A DNA stretch of 64,000 nucleotides, taken from Rhyacophila brunnea (taxonomy: Eukaryota > Arthropoda > Insecta > Trichoptera > Rhyacophilidae). Positions 11,588 through 24,273 of the stretch are shown piece by piece. The stretch's first letter is position 1. Every line of letters starts with the position of its first letter. Both the position numbers and the translations under genes were made by a program. Under the pieces are notes generated by a model that was not told the DNA's origin, searched no databases, and saw only the letters and a list, made by a program, of their open reading frames with translations. Where the stretch lies: contig JAGYXB010000560.1 of NCBI GenBank assembly GCA_022495005.1, forward strand, positions 124,001 through 188,000, in the 5' to 3' direction.

Positions 11588-14500
11588 GTTTGTACATATT
11601 ATTTTTTCTTTATTTCTATATTTCTCAGTTTAGTTATAATATTATTTTCTGATATTTTTTAACTTCTGCAATTTACCACTTATTGGTGGGATGTCAATAA
11701 TTAATAGTGAGGAATGCGACTAACAATATTCATATCGCTCTCTCTCTCTCCCTCTGTCTAGCGGTGATCAGTAGCGGGTTTAAGGACGTAGAGGCCTGAC
11801 ACACTGACTTATTTCAAAACGATAAAAATTACACTAAACACCAGAAATCACATCCTTTTATCAAAACGAATTATTATCAAGAGTAACAGTGGTACAAATA
11901 ATAACATTATTTTTTTTGTATACAAGTAGGTATGTATCCGTTTGAGTGATAATGTTATGGACCTGTTTGATATTGTCTGAAGCGATTTTTTTGTGCTTTG
12001 GGCAACATATTATTCTCGATTTGTGAGAGATAATTTATGCATCTTTCAATTTGTTTTTGTCCAATTTGGTAATTATTTTGTGGCCTCCTTTGAAATTTTC
12101 TAATAAATCGATAGCGATATCTGCGTCAAAGAAAATCGACCCTGGCGGTGATTCGTTTTACTCCACTCTGAGCTATCTCTATATACCACGGTGCATTTTA
12201 CGAAAATCCCCTAACTTTAAGGGGCGTTGTTATCATCTTAGTATTATTAATTAGTAAAGTATACTTTTTGAAGTCTCCAAGATATATAATATATAAATTA
12301 GGAAGGTGAGAGATACGAGTGATATATTATAACGGTGCTCGTAATTATATATAAATGAATAATAATTGTCCATTATTTAATGATTTAGGAGAGAAAGGTG
12401 AAAAGGGGGAAAATGGTATCGATATGATACGATACACTAAAATAAAGAATGATTCACTTTTTGAAAATGGCCATGGTGGAACCGAAGAAAATATAAGACA
12501 AGCTCAAAGACTACAAAATAACGACGCTCAAGATTATTTTAACAATAAGGTAAAAAGCACATATCAAGTTACATTATTTAATTTCATAGTAATTTTAAAA
12601 CACTTAGTATTTCTAAAGTTATCTACAACTATTTAGTGCAACAACCCGCGCGCATGGTTGTCGTGTGGTATTATAGCAGTTTTCACTAGAATCGTGGGTG
12701 AGTTCCATCTCGCAATTCAACAAATAAAAATGTACCTATATTGTATTTTTCAATGTGAGTTCGATCCAATTCTAGTATGCTATGAGTTTTATCTTAAGCT
12801 AACAACCATTTGTCATGAAACAGTATGTTAATATAATTTTATCACCCACTATGTTCAGGAGTGATCATAGTTTACAAATATAATATATTATATTATTATA
12901 TAAATTAATGGTGACTGGTCATTACTGCATTATACGGGGCACATTAGGCTCCATAAGATTAAATTTTGCAGTAGCTTCATTATAAATTTGATGTTTATAA
13001 AATTTCGTAGGACTTTATCTATGACCGTGCAAAATCAATAAAAAGATAAAACAAAAAAATCTGCCTAAAAAATAGATTATCACCATTTAATAAATTTTCA
13101 TTATTTATTTTCAGAAAACCCACATATTAAACAGACGAATTCGTGGAACAAAAAAATCTGATAATGAACTAGCTGATATTATTAAGGTAACTAATAAATG
13201 TTTTTTTGGAAGTCTTATGTGCGTAATATAAAAATTCATAGAAATAAGTATATTATCGAAAAAAATGTTTATCGCAGGTTTGTTAAGGTGAATATTTATT
13301 TTAATTATTAATCTCATACTTTTACATACTGGCCTCGATAGTATAGATAGTAGATAAGTAACGATATTTTTTGTAATACATACAATATTTTTTATAAATA
13401 CAGGATTTGGAGGCAGCTGGTTTAGGCTTATTGGCAGAAGCTCTCAAAAATATTAAGGTACGTACGTAATAATTAAGTTTATCCAAAGAATATTTAAAAT
13501 AGTCCATTTTTTAAATTCTGTTTTCATTATTATTAAATGTTTAAAATATGCCAAGAAATTTTAATGAAAATAATGAAAAATTGCGTGTGCCTACGTATTA
13601 TGTATTAGATTTATTATATTTATTATCTTATGCAATATAAAGAGTATATATAAATTTAATTAATAGTTTATTGTTAATTTTGTTTAGGGGGAACCTGGTA
13701 AACACGGAGAAAATGGTCAAATAGGAGTTCCAGGAATGACAGGCTCAAAAGGAGAAGAAGGAATGACTGGACCTCCAGGACTCAGAGGAGATACAGGGAT
13801 TAAAGTAATATTATAGTACCATTACAAAGTCAAACTCTTATTAAATTTATTGATAAAATTAATAAATTTGCTGCTCTTATTCCACCGATCAATAAATGTA
13901 AGGTTCATTATTTCCGATGAATTAATTTAAAATTTTGATTATTGTTTAATTTAATAAAACGCATTTTTTTGTATTACTTATTCCACTTTTGATCAATAAA
14001 TTAGGACCGGTTTCGTCCGCCTCAGAGGGACAGTTAACAAAGTAAAAGAAATTAAACTGTAGAGTTTATTGATTGTTAGTAATGCAATATAATGTAATTT
14101 AGTCTAGATATTATTTTTTTCAATTAATCTTTATATTAGGGAGAAAAAGGTGAACTTGGACAAAGCGGAGCTCTGGGAACTAAAGCTGGAATAAATGGAG
14201 TACCGGGAGAAAAGGGAAACGCTGGAATCGTGAGTTTTTTGTGTGTGATTCGTTTGCTTAGGTACTACTGCATTTATTTATTATATTTCAAATAATAGAG
14301 TTACCTCACCTCACTGATGCATTTTAGCACACACGCAGAGAGTAAACACTCTAGTATATTATATTACGAGTATACTATGTTGTATTCTCTAGTTCATGTG
14401 GTTTGGCGGAGAATAGGTATTGCAGATGAGATAGGGTAGTATTGGTTCGTAATGATGGAGAAGGCGAAATTTTATTTACTGTATAAAATAACTACAATGG

Positions 14501-17500
14501 TACAAACGATGCAATATATTAAATATAACGGTAGTTTGCTTCCATGTGGCTTTGACGGAAACTTGTAATCGAGTGAGATATCTAATCGATTCTGACCTGC
14601 TTTTTTATAAGTACATATTTTCACTATAGGCGGCCATATACGTACAGTTTTTGTAAGAGGTTGAACATGCCAGTTAATACGTAATGGCGGCCATACAGTT
14701 ATCTTTGGTAGATAATCTGCTGCGCCCATAGACGGACACTTTTCGACCTGTCAGATGTGTGCCATGTTCAAACTGCCAGCGACCCCCTACTCCCGTGTTT
14801 TTGTAAAACTGTTGGAATTTCAACTAGCCGAAAGTTCTCGGTGACGTTAGATGTTGGTAACGTAAAGTAGAATATACCGCGCGATACAACTTCGGCTGGT
14901 GTTGCTTGTTATAAAATACAAATTCATTTATTATTAAAAATGTAATAATATTATGTACGCGGAGATCGCAAATATTATATTTTATTTATTTTTACGAGAG
15001 TAAAACAAAGTAATAGTTATTTATGTAAACATATTATTTTATACAATATAATATAAATGTTAAAATGAAAGTTATTGTGAAAATATAGACTAATAACTCA
15101 GTACTCAAATTTTATTTATTGTATGTAGTAGATATTAAAAATTATTAATTTAAGACGTTCACAACATAAATTAATATACCTAATTGTGAATGACAATGTC
15201 GTTTAATCTAAATAAAATTTAAGTACATGTATATTTTAATAATATCATAGTAATTAATTATTATACTGATGATTGATGTAAATATAATTTTGTGGCATGT
15301 TTAAATTTATTGTATATAAAATCAATAACTTTATAAATATTACCGTTTTCTTACTTAATTAATACTGTCCATTAAAGGGAATAATTTATTCAAAAGAAAA
15401 GATTATATTTTATATTTACACGAATGTGTATAATATTGTTTCGGTGAATCGATAAAATACACAATCCACTAGCGAAATCATGATTTATTTTACCAACGTT
15501 ATAGGTGTGTATTTTATGTCAATTTGTTTCTAATAAAAACAGTTATAACCATAATAAATTCAAAGTAAAATTATTCTTGCATCAATATCGTTCAAGTATA
15601 CTCTACCTAAAACTAATTGAAACAATACCCCTGTGTAATATCTCCGCGAATCTAACCTCCATAGTTTTTGACACTTGCTCTGCCACAGACAATAACTGTA
15701 CGTATATGGGCACGTCTTTTGACAGTTCGACAGATTTAAATGCGGTAGTTAAACTGATCTGTGGAGTGGCCACTAACGTACAGTTATTGAACAGTTATTT
15801 TCTGTGCCATGTTCAACCTGTTACGAAAACTGTACGTATATGGCCACCTTATGACATAATTTATATTGAAATGATGATGAAATAATATTAATTCGCAATG
15901 TTATAAAACTGCAGATCCGCTACCTCATAACATTAGAAAAACATATTACATATAAGTACTGACTGATTCTAGGTGAAAAATGTTTACAGCCACATTATAT
16001 AATAATAATATTATCAATCTACCATCTAAGTATTATCGATTTTAGTTCAGAATCCTTATGTAATGATGCCAAGCATTGACGATCCAAATTGTATTGATTG
16101 GATTGCGTAGCCGATTGAAATCCCGGCTGATTGGCCTGACAAAGAACAATAACTAATTGTGTTGCGCTATGACTATTTGTGATGTTGATAAAATATCACT
16201 TCCAACAATGAGAGTACCTTTATTAATAAAATATTTACTGATAGTAATATTTTTATATCAATTATATTTTTAGGGAATTAAAGGCAACAAAGGTGACAAA
16301 GGAAATGATGGAATCAATGGGCTTAATGGTCTCATGGTGAGAAGAATTATTATTATTTATATTAATTAGTATAGATGTATATGTTACACCGAATGTGTGA
16401 AATTGCGTATTAGATGAAATCGGCTAATTTTGCCTAATTCATGAAAAATGTGAGCCCGTTGCCTTATTCATGAATTCGGTAAATTATCTGCCGAGTGCGT
16501 GAATTCGGCAGGGTATGTTATTCCTAAACTGTCAACATGACAGTAGAAAAAGTAAATTTAATACGGATGGTTTTATTAGTTATAATTGGACATAATATAA
16601 TATTATTATCATTAAGTTAGGTTAGGTTAGGTTTTTTAATTCTGAATTAGACTAAATGTCCATTTTGAGGTTAGCTAACAACTGTCAACAAACTATCAAA
16701 TCATACTATCTCAAACAAACATATTTTTTTGGGCATAGTAAATTAATATGAACGTCACTGTAGTTATTGATTGGTATATTTTTATATAAACATTTGACAC
16801 ATTTGGTTCATTTGATTAGTTTCAAAAAACACCACCGGAGCGCCACCATCTATTTTGACCAATGCATGAGCATTTGACACATTTGGTTTAGTTGCAAAAA
16901 ACACCCTAGAAACGCCACTATCTAATTTGCCCAATGCATGAACTAGGCAGAAAAATTAGTTCCGAATTTTCGCACTCCTTTGCAGATATTTTGTCTTATT
17001 CATGAATAAGGCAACGGGCTTGCGTTTTTCATGAAATAGGCAAAATTTTGCCGATTTCATGTAATACGCAATTTCACACATTCGGTGTAACATACACATA
17101 AGACCAAATACGTGCCAGGGCCACCGTAATAATTGAAAATAAGTCAATACATAATATAATATTTACTGTTGAGCCTGGAATGTGTAAACTATAAAACCTA
17201 ATTAATATTTTAATAACCGTGTGGTACAGAATCATTGTGTCTTTGTTTTTATCTACAATAAATATATACCTTTGCTCAGTCTCTCTCATGTGCTTATACT
17301 ATTTCTACCATTAAAATGAAAAAAGGATTTCACCTCCATAAATTAAATTTTAAAGGAGGCAAAAAAAAATTTTTTTATGGTAAATATGATAATTATTAAT
17401 ACTTTGGTCCTAAAATTTCCAATCTGATATTAATTATTATTAAGTCTTTTCCCCACTTGGCTTCCTTCTTTTTTTTTAATAATTATTACGACGTAAATTT

Positions 17501-20500
17501 AGATAATAATACGGTCTTTGTAGAGTACATCTTTTGGACACACCGTGTATTTAGTCATGTGCAATGCTATTATCCAATAAAACCTATTTTGAAAAAAACT
17601 GAGGGTTATATCCTTTTTCGTTTCTACAGTCCATATTCGAAGAGTCGCGGGGTGGTAGATGTATCCATATTTTATTCGATTTCAACGAGTTGCATTGATC
17701 AACTTTGATGTATACCTACTTGAAGTGGAAGCAGGTCTATGTGAAGTGGGTTATCAATTCTTAGTTTGATAGTAACAGTGTTGCTTTATTAACTAGTTTT
17801 TGTATTTAAAAAAATAATATTTACGATCTCCAATTTGAGTTTCTTATGACAGTAAGTATTCAAGGGTACTTTTTGAATATTTTCTTTCCTTCGCGCAGTG
17901 TAAATTAAGATTTAGTGGTCCACACGATCATATTTTTAGTGATTATGTCAAATAGTAATGGGTCTTGCTTATATTTCGAAGCTATACCAGCTTCGTTGGA
18001 GAATTGTGTTGGATGAATCTTGTCTTCGAGTCAACAAAAGGCAACGTAGTGACGCCGTGCACGTTAGTTAAGCTAATAGTATAGAGCAGTGCTCCGCAAC
18101 CGGTGTGCCGCGAGACGATGCTAGGTGTGCCAAGGCGCATTGTGTCAAAAAATGCAAATAATTTTGTATATTATACAATACTTACTTAATGGCCAAATTT
18201 GCGTGCATGGCTGGTAATATATTTGAGCACCTGAATAAAATTAATAAAAAAATGCAAGGTCAGAATGAAAATATATTAATATGCTTCACTACCATTGGGA
18301 TATTAAATAAATTTACTACCATTGAAAACAGGCAATGAATTTTGGGTCCGGACCAAAAACTTTGCTGCAAAAGAAATTTCATCATTACTTTCATATAATC
18401 AATACGACTGGATTCGAAACCCTTTTGCAACCAATGCCGGAAATTCTATAGAAGCACTATAATTATATTCGCGAAGAGTTTTGTTGAATTGGGGAACGAC
18501 GTGACGCCAAAAATGAATTTCGCCGATGTTCCATTGGGTATTTTCTGGATTTCGGTTAATAAAGATATCCTCGGATTTCCGACAAGGCTATCGCAGTTCA
18601 GCTTCTATTTTATACGACATATACCTATGTGAGCAACTTTTTTCAACTCAAGCTATAATTAAAAATGATAAGCAGTCATACTTGATGGATGATAAGAACT
18701 TCGGGTTTAATAAGGGGGGCGTGGCAGATCAACCAGATAAGTTAGATAAACACAAATTTTCTCTAATGGGTAAAAAAGTCGCCTGCGGTGCTATATTACT
18801 ATGCTGATACTGATATTTTTAAATATGCGATTATGGAGTGAACACTACCTAATTTAGAGTATCACACTGTCTTTAACCTTAGCAATAAGTAGGAGGCCCG
18901 CTTCAGCATGTGGGGTCCATATTTTGATGTATAAATTGTTTTACCTGTGGTGTGCCGCGGAATTCTGGGAATACCTTTGGTGTGCCATGGGTGAGAAAAG
19001 GTTGCGGGGCACTGGTTTAGAGCACAATAGATGCAACTTTTTGAATACAGACTGCTGAGCTATTTTACGTGATAGATAAGACTAGAGTGAAACAAATGCT
19101 TTACCCTCACCACGTCACTTTCTGTGACCTCTCTGATAAATTATATATTTCACTAATTTAAGGGAGACAGAGGATATACGGGCTCAATAGGATTACCTGG
19201 TTCTAAAGGAGATGGGGGGGCTCCAGGACTTCCAGGGCAAACAGGAGTTAACGGGGTTCGTGGAGACAAAGGCGATCAAGGAGCGATTGGTCACACTGGC
19301 CCACAGGTAAGTCTAATAATTGGTTTTAGAATAAATAATTATTAAAAAATGAATAGTTTTCCATTTAAGTAATTTTTTATATATGGACATTTACAATACT
19401 TTATAGCTAGTCTTACAATGATATGAGAATTTAATATAAAAACACAAATTTAATTTAACCCAGCCAACTTCATTAATTTTAAACCCGTCGCTAGAGAACA
19501 GAAAAAACGATTTAAAAAAAACAAAACAAAACTAATTTACGACACGTGTTAACATGGTAGGTTTTATCAAGTATTGCTACCGAAATTGAAGTTTGAGTAT
19601 GTGTACAGTTATAATAATTATTGTCAATAATTGTGTATCCGACCATGTCCGATCCTAATAGGATCATTTGGGCCTCCACAGAGTAAAGGTTTGTATTAAC
19701 AGATTTTGTTTTTTACGAGAAATGGATGTCAGCCACTTGCTCAACCTATTAGGTCCATACCCTGACTCACACACAAATTGAAAAACAATATGTGTACTTG
19801 CCAAACCCAGGATTCGAACCTGAGACCCACGGCGTGTAGTCCAACGCTTAAGCCGCGCGGCCACCGTGGGTGTCAATTGTGTATGATTCAGATTCAAAAA
19901 ACATTAAAAACGTTCAATTGAATGGGAAAGAAATAATTATTGGAAATATTACAATATATTTATTGAACATACATAACTTGAAAACAACTCAGATATATAC
20001 CCACTAGAAAAAATCAAATTTGAAAAAAATACGGGATTAGAACCCTTATATCCACTGGTGTCGCGCCAATATGCTTATACCAATTAAGCTACGAGCCTCA
20101 TACCTAATTCCAATAATTTTAACTAGTAGGTCCTACATGAAATGTTTATCAAATTGCGTTATTATTGACTATCGGTTTTTGTGTTTTAAATCAAGGAATA
20201 GTAAATTCTAATTTATATATGTTTTGTACTATTCCATATAAGTCGTTTTTTGCGACCCAGGTTTCGCCTTTCGGCATGGAATAGTAATTACCTTATTGAC
20301 TTACCGACGTCTGGCTCTCGCCAAGTATTTAGTTATAACGTCTACTTGAACTTGCTAACAATTTTTAATAGACTATTTATTTTTATTCAACGAATAATTC
20401 ACAAGATTTAAGAATATAACATTGCATATATTGTACATAGATATCATGAAAACACCTTAGATAAACCCACTAGAAAAAATCACATTTGCAAAAAAATATG

Positions 20501-22712
20501 AAGCTCGACGGTATTTATATGAATAGAAGAGGTGGGATTTTTAATGGCAAAGCTGTAGAATTGTAGAGGATTGAAAATATTTTTAATTTATGTGTTAATA
20601 TGTAGTATTTTTTTTATTATTTGGTACCTATATACCAACTGGCATTCTTATAAATTGTCATTAATAATTACACGCAAGTTAATACTTAATATCTTAAAAA
20701 GATTGTGGTATACAATAATTGAAATAGAACTTTCCTGCATATGATTCCAATTTACAACGATCAATAATTTTATTACTGTCCTTAAAATATTCCATAAATA
20801 ATAATTTAAAAAAAATCTTTACTATCTTATAATTCTATATCAGAATCAAATAAAATAAAATGATACTTCCATTATCGGTTGGACAACACAATGACATAAT
20901 ATTATTTATTTGTCAGCAAGAAGGTAGGTTAATAATTCCATAGTTTTTTTTTTACTAATTTAAGGGCGAAAGAGGCAATGTGGGTTCAGCAGGTTCACCT
21001 GGGTCTAAAGGAGACCAAGGAAGTCCTGGACCTTCTGGACAATCAGGAATTAACGGAGTACGTGGAGACAAGGGGGATCAAGGAGTGCTAGGGCAACCTG
21101 GTCCACAGGCAAGTTTCAATACTACAAACTTCCCTAACTGTTTGTCATTGGTGCTTAGGAATCATTTCATGTATATTATATGTGGTCATACACCAGGTTT
21201 CCGAGCCAACCAATAGTGTTTTGTTCAAGATGAAAAAGATATATATTACCATCTATATTTTCATTGAACTAATCTTTCTTTCAACAGGGTCCGCAAGGGC
21301 CACAAGGTGGATATGGGCAGCCTGGAGCAACAGGAGTTAATGGTAGTCCAGGATTAAAGGGAAATACAGGAGCACCAGGAATTATTGGACCACAAGGACC
21401 TCAAGGACACCCTGGTCCAATAGGCCCACAAGGAGCACAAGGAGGCCAGGGACCCCAAGGACTACTCGGGCAACAAGGAGCACAAGGGCCGCATGGTCCA
21501 CCTGGGCCACAAGGAGCACAAGGACCTTCAGTTAGTTTGATCATGTTTTGTATACTTTTATGATACTCGTATATAACGTATTTGCATTGAAGAAATGATG
21601 ACCAGGCATTAGTTGTTGTTAGCAAGAGGTAAGAGAAAAATAAAACTAACACGTCGAAGACTAAGTATACCTACAACGTATTACATTTATTTATCTTCTC
21701 TTTTAGATAATTCCTCAGGGCTGAGGATCCTGACTACCTTAAAATTCTGTAATCTTTTGGGCGATCAAGACTGTTCATGCCTCTCATTCCTCTGCTTCTC
21801 TCAGGGATAAATAGGAAAAATAGACTGCGAATTATGTAATAAAATCAGCGAAATACACTAATGATAGTGATTTAGAATATTTATTTGAATAATCGCGTTA
21901 GATATTATCCGAAACTGCCAAACCTTGAATAATACCATAGTGTGTCCACTTCTGAAACGATCATTTTTGTATACCACACCAAAGATATATCAGAAATTTT
22001 ATCAAACTATAAGATCTGTGCACTGTATAATTACTTATTTCGGTTTATTAACTTGAACTAATTGTTTTTTATTTATATTTTCAGGGGATACCAGGACCTC
22101 AAAGAGGTAAATATTATTCATTTTGAAAGCAATTTTTCTACTTAATATTATATAATTATTCGACAATTTAAAAAATCACACGTCTAATCAAAAAATAACC
22201 ACAACGATACGTAGGTAGGTACTATACAAAATATTATTCAATATGATAAAATGACTACACTCGCGTAAAATTTATTTTGTAAATACAAATAAAAACATAC
22301 AAACATATATCATAAAATATCATATGATTTTATGATTTATCATTTGTGATCACTGATCAGTTATTGGAAACACTCATTTTTAAGGAAGACGTGTAAAATC
22401 ACGGTCCATTTTTTTAATAGACGCATTTGACTTCATTTTAATGTATTATATTTAGACAAGTTTAGTTGTAATAGGATAATGAATCTAAAGATTTCTACTA
22501 TTAACATAAAAAATAGGATAGCTTTGAATAACAATGCATTGTTATTAAAAATAAAGCCCCATTGAAGTAAATAGGCAGCCTTGCTTTTATCAAAGTTAAC
22601 AAAATTGTATAAATACCTACCTATTAAAAAAATTTGGTGGTATTAATTTAAATATATTGTTGTTTCAGCATATTATAGCGAACGAAGACCAAGCAGTGGT
22701 GGACGATATTAA
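11173..22712 (+). CDS. Collagen gene A: membrane-anchored, furin-site collagen-like protein (12 exons, complete)
   Basis: Splicing by eye gives exons 11173-11587, 12389-12549, 13115-13186, 13404-13457, 13688-13804, 14140-14229, 16274-16336, 19163-19306, 20965-21108, 21288-21530, 22085-22106 and 22669-22712 (stop TAA 22710), 522 aa. Order: cytoplasmic residues 1-42; hydrophobic segment about 43-57 ([15 protein letters not shown]); a charged stalk; Cys pair CNC at 134-136; short [10 protein letters not shown] at 139-148; RRIR at 199-202, a furin-type site; helical segment to 234; Gly-X-Y from 235 to about 508; basic tail [13 protein letters not shown]. Exons 8-10 are perfect Gly-X-Y; exon 6 has a one-residue shift near GTKAGIN. 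The type II layout is like nematode cuticle collagens and vertebrate collagens XIII/XXIII/XXV, so shedding into matrix or cuticle is inferred. The ATG is the first in an open frame about 125 bp after a TATA box. No Cys-rich terminal exon was found for this gene. Confidence 0.82.
12389..12549 (+). CDS. Gene A exon 2: short Gly-X-Y start and linker
   Basis: Acceptor TTTAG|GA and donor AAG|GTAAAA. It enters in phase 1, completing a Gly codon, and leaves in phase 0. It reads [19 protein letters not shown] followed by a non-collagenous linker. Gene B exon 2 has the same start (ENGDKGK) and the shared YTKI motif. Confidence 0.75.
13115..13457 (+). CDS. Gene A exons 3-4: furin-type site and helical nucleation segment
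   Basis: Exon 3 (13115-13186, 24 codons) contains [23 protein letters not shown] fits the RxxR furin-type motif. Exon 4 (13404-13457, 18 codons) is [18 protein letters not shown]. Both have canonical GT-AG borders in phase 0. Gene B keeps RQVRGAKKSDDELANIIK and [18 protein letters not shown], so this short amphipathic helix is among the most conserved parts of the two genes. A role in chain association before the triple helix is inferred from position. Confidence 0.8.
13688..16336 (+). CDS. Gene A exons 5-7: first Gly-X-Y block
   Basis: Exons 13688-13804 (39 codons), 14140-14229 (30) and 16274-16336 (21) start with Gly codons after canonical acceptors and end in GT donors. Exon 5 is uninterrupted ([15 protein letters not shown] and so on). 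Exon 6 contains GTK AGI NGV, a one-residue register slip. Exon 7 is [21 protein letters not shown]. Lysine-rich KGD/KGE/KGN triplets suggest charge-stabilised helices. The intron between exons 6 and 7 holds AT-rich sequence with inverted repeat pieces near 14600-14800 and 15700-15860. Confidence 0.8.
16376..17098. mobile_element. Palindromic MITE in gene A intron
   Basis: About 50 bp at each end are inverted copies: left ATGTTACACCGAATGTGTGA..., right ...TCACACATTCGGTGTAACAT. Further inner repeats of CTTATTCATGAAT and GAATTCGG words also pair. It has no transposase. It sits in the intron before gene A exon 8. Confidence 0.65.
18087..19014. mobile_element. hAT element with decayed transposase fragment
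   Basis: Ends CAGTGCTCCGCAACC and GGTTGCGGGGCACTG are inverted repeats. Flanks GTATAGAG (18079-18086) and GTTTAGAG (19015-19022) give an 8-bp target duplication with one mismatch. The inside, near 18390-18680, shows frame-broken transposase traces ([28 protein letters not shown]), so it is non-autonomous. Confidence 0.75.
19163..19306 (+). CDS. Gene A exon 8: 144-nt Gly-X-Y exon
   Basis: Sixteen perfect triplets beginning GDR GYT GSI and ending GHT GPQ, with acceptor TTTAAG and donor CAG|GTAAGT. It has the same length and register as exon 9 (20965-21108), with shared [21 protein letters not shown] and ending GPQ. The two exons look like an internal duplication. Confidence 0.85.
19639..19874 (-). 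mobile_element. tRNA-derived SINE with 10-bp target duplication
   Basis: Reverse-strand copy of the SINE at 4399-4627, with A box and B box (GGTTCGAATCC). AATTGTGTAT flanks both ends (19629-19638 and 19875-19884), which fixes the element borders and shows L1/RTE-type insertion. Confidence 0.85.
20028..20100 (-). repeat. Second tRNA-like SINE head
   Basis: On the minus strand GAGGCTCGTAGCTTAATTGG is followed 30-40 bases later by GGTTCTAATCC, an A-box/B-box pair different from the first SINE family. Related tail-like sequence recurs at 20450-20500. Not a convincing functional tRNA. Confidence 0.45.
20965..21108 (+). CDS. Gene A exon 9: 144-nt Gly-X-Y exon with GC splice donor
   Basis: Sixteen triplets from GER GNV GSA to GQP GPQ. 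The donor is CAG|GCAAGT, the recognised GC-AG intron type. No GT donor lies at the equivalent place, and the following exon (21288) continues the Gly register exactly, so the GC donor is probably used. The GC donor recurs on the 144-nt exons of gene B. Confidence 0.83.
21288..21530 (+). CDS. Gene A exon 10: 243-nt Gln-rich Gly-X-Y exon
   Basis: Twenty-seven perfect triplets rich in GPQ and GAQ, bounded by CAACAG and the donor TCA|GTTAGT. The same GTTAGT donor closes the related 216-nt exons at 1184, 41002 and 44110. The low-complexity Gly-Pro-Gln composition gives antisense open frames that are not genes. Confidence 0.85.
22085..22712 (+). CDS. Gene A exons 11-12: last triplets and basic C-terminus
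   Basis: Exon 11 (22085-22106) reads GIPGPQR and ends in phase 1 (AGAG|GTAAAT). Exon 12 (22669-22712), after TTGTTTCAG, completes Ala and reads [13 protein letters not shown], then TAA. The tail is short and basic, without cysteines, unlike the other genes of the cluster. Confidence 0.7.
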
Positions 22713-22879
22713 AATATATGAAAATGTAGGTACGCCATTTGTTTTTAATTGACAGAAAACAAAAAAATAATACATATTTTATTAATTGTGTTACAATAAT
22801 GACATTGTTTTACATATCTAGCTGATAATGATGAAAGCCTACAGCTTATTAATTTCCGGTTATTTATTTAATCTAGACA

Positions 22880-23670
22880 GATGATCAGTGACGCCCCATG
22901 GGGTTAGGCAGGTGATGCATTGGTTAGGGGCGACACGTTATAAAATATGGAAAATGAGGTGAACGAATACGAATAGTACAACTATTCTATTTTTGTATTG
23001 TAATTCTCAATGACGTTTTATAATAAAGGTAAATATCTCACAAGGGGACCTCCAAACCAGTCAGAACCTCAGATGCATGGCTCCCGCATCATGATGAACC
23101 GGAACTCCAGGCTAGGATCTTTGGCGGGCTCTCCTACCTATCGCTAATGTTAAAGGCAGTATCATGCTCTACTGTAGAATTCCCAAAATGGTATTCCACG
23201 CAACCCCAGTGTTCTGCGAGAAAAAAATAATGCGTATTCCGTATACTTTTCCACTTAAATTGTTGAGTTGTCTGCACTTGGCATCATAATATTATGAAAC
23301 ACGGATCACGACCCCCTTATGTGAGGAGTCTAGATACATGCGACCCAGCACCATATTATATGAATAGCCACTTTCAAAGTCAGGGAACACATACTTAAAA
23401 ATAATTATAAAATAAAATTATACACGTGAATTATCATTTAATTATATCAATTATCATATCACATCAAATTGTATTGCAAAACCGCATTTTTTAATTGTTG
23501 AAGTAAAATAGTCCCGCAGGCGACTTTTTTAAGTATACAAGAAAATTTGTGTTGTGCATTTATCTCACTTAGTTGGTCGACCGGCCACGATGGGCCCACA
23601 GGCTAGAGTCTTTTCAGCCCTCCAAGTTTCCAATCATGCCTCCACTACCTATGAACATTGCTGTTTGAGA
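22880..23670. repeat. Interspersed repeat, shared with 55540-56100
   Basis: Shared words include TTTGGCGG(G/A)C, TAAAGGCAGT, GAAGTAAAATAGT.CCGCAGG, TTTATCTCACTTA..TGGTCG and CAGGCTAGAG. The part with TAGGGGCG.CA.(A)TTATAAA also recurs at 56035-56095. The tail alone recurs at 6100-6200. No coding frame identified. Confidence 0.55.
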
Positions 23671-24205
23671 GATTGTTTCGTGAAAATGCTCTAATTCTCA
23701 GTAGATGATATCTGATAATTTTTTATTTACCTCTTCTGTTGCACTAATTGTCAGCTTAAGACAGCCAAAAGTAAATAACAAAACAGCTGGGTAAAATGCC
23801 TAACAAATTTGCGTACAATTTGAGACTAAAAACTTAAAAGTCAATAATTGGTCACGCTTCGATAATAGTATTACTGACAATTTTTCTTAGTACAATATCG
23901 TTAAACCCAATTAAGATGACTTAACTTATAGAATAAAAATTTTACAGAAGCTGAGAATGAAAGTAACAATTTGATGTAAAATGTATAGCTATTGGATCAT
24001 TCTCTTAAAATATAGGTATAATAATATTCATTATCAAGTAAGTGAATAATGAACGAAAACAGAAAAAAAATAATGCTGAAAATCGTTAGTGGTAAGCGTT
24101 TTGAGATTTTGTCTTTTATTCGTTTTAATAACCTTGATTACTTCTCGGGTCAAGAATGATTTATTTAAATGTTTTTAATTTAATATTGATTTTTTTTATT
24201 CACAG

Positions 24206-24240
24206 AACAAAGGCGATATAGTATTGGCAGACGGAATTAA
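24206..24240 (+). CDS. Possible alternative terminal exon of gene A
   Basis: After a long T-tract and CACAG, the phase-1 frame needed by gene A exon 11 reads EQRRYSIGRRN and then TAA. It resembles the basic exon 12 tail ([13 protein letters not shown]) in size and character. A phase-0 reading is also open for a few residues more (NKGDIVLADGIKNLVERIQI and stop), so the frame is uncertain. No transcript evidence is available. Confidence 0.3.
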
Positions 24241-24273
24241 AAACTTGGTGGAGAGGATACAAATTTGACTAAT

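Noticed and set aside
15505..15885. 126-residue frame in a gene A intron
   Set aside because: It runs through inverted repeat pieces (TGTACGTATATGGCCACC words) and has no recognisable domain.
21401..21652. Antisense frame rich in GPCGPC, resembling a Cys-rich protein
   Set aside because: It is the reverse strand of the Gly-Pro-Gln collagen exon 21288-21530; the repeats create it.
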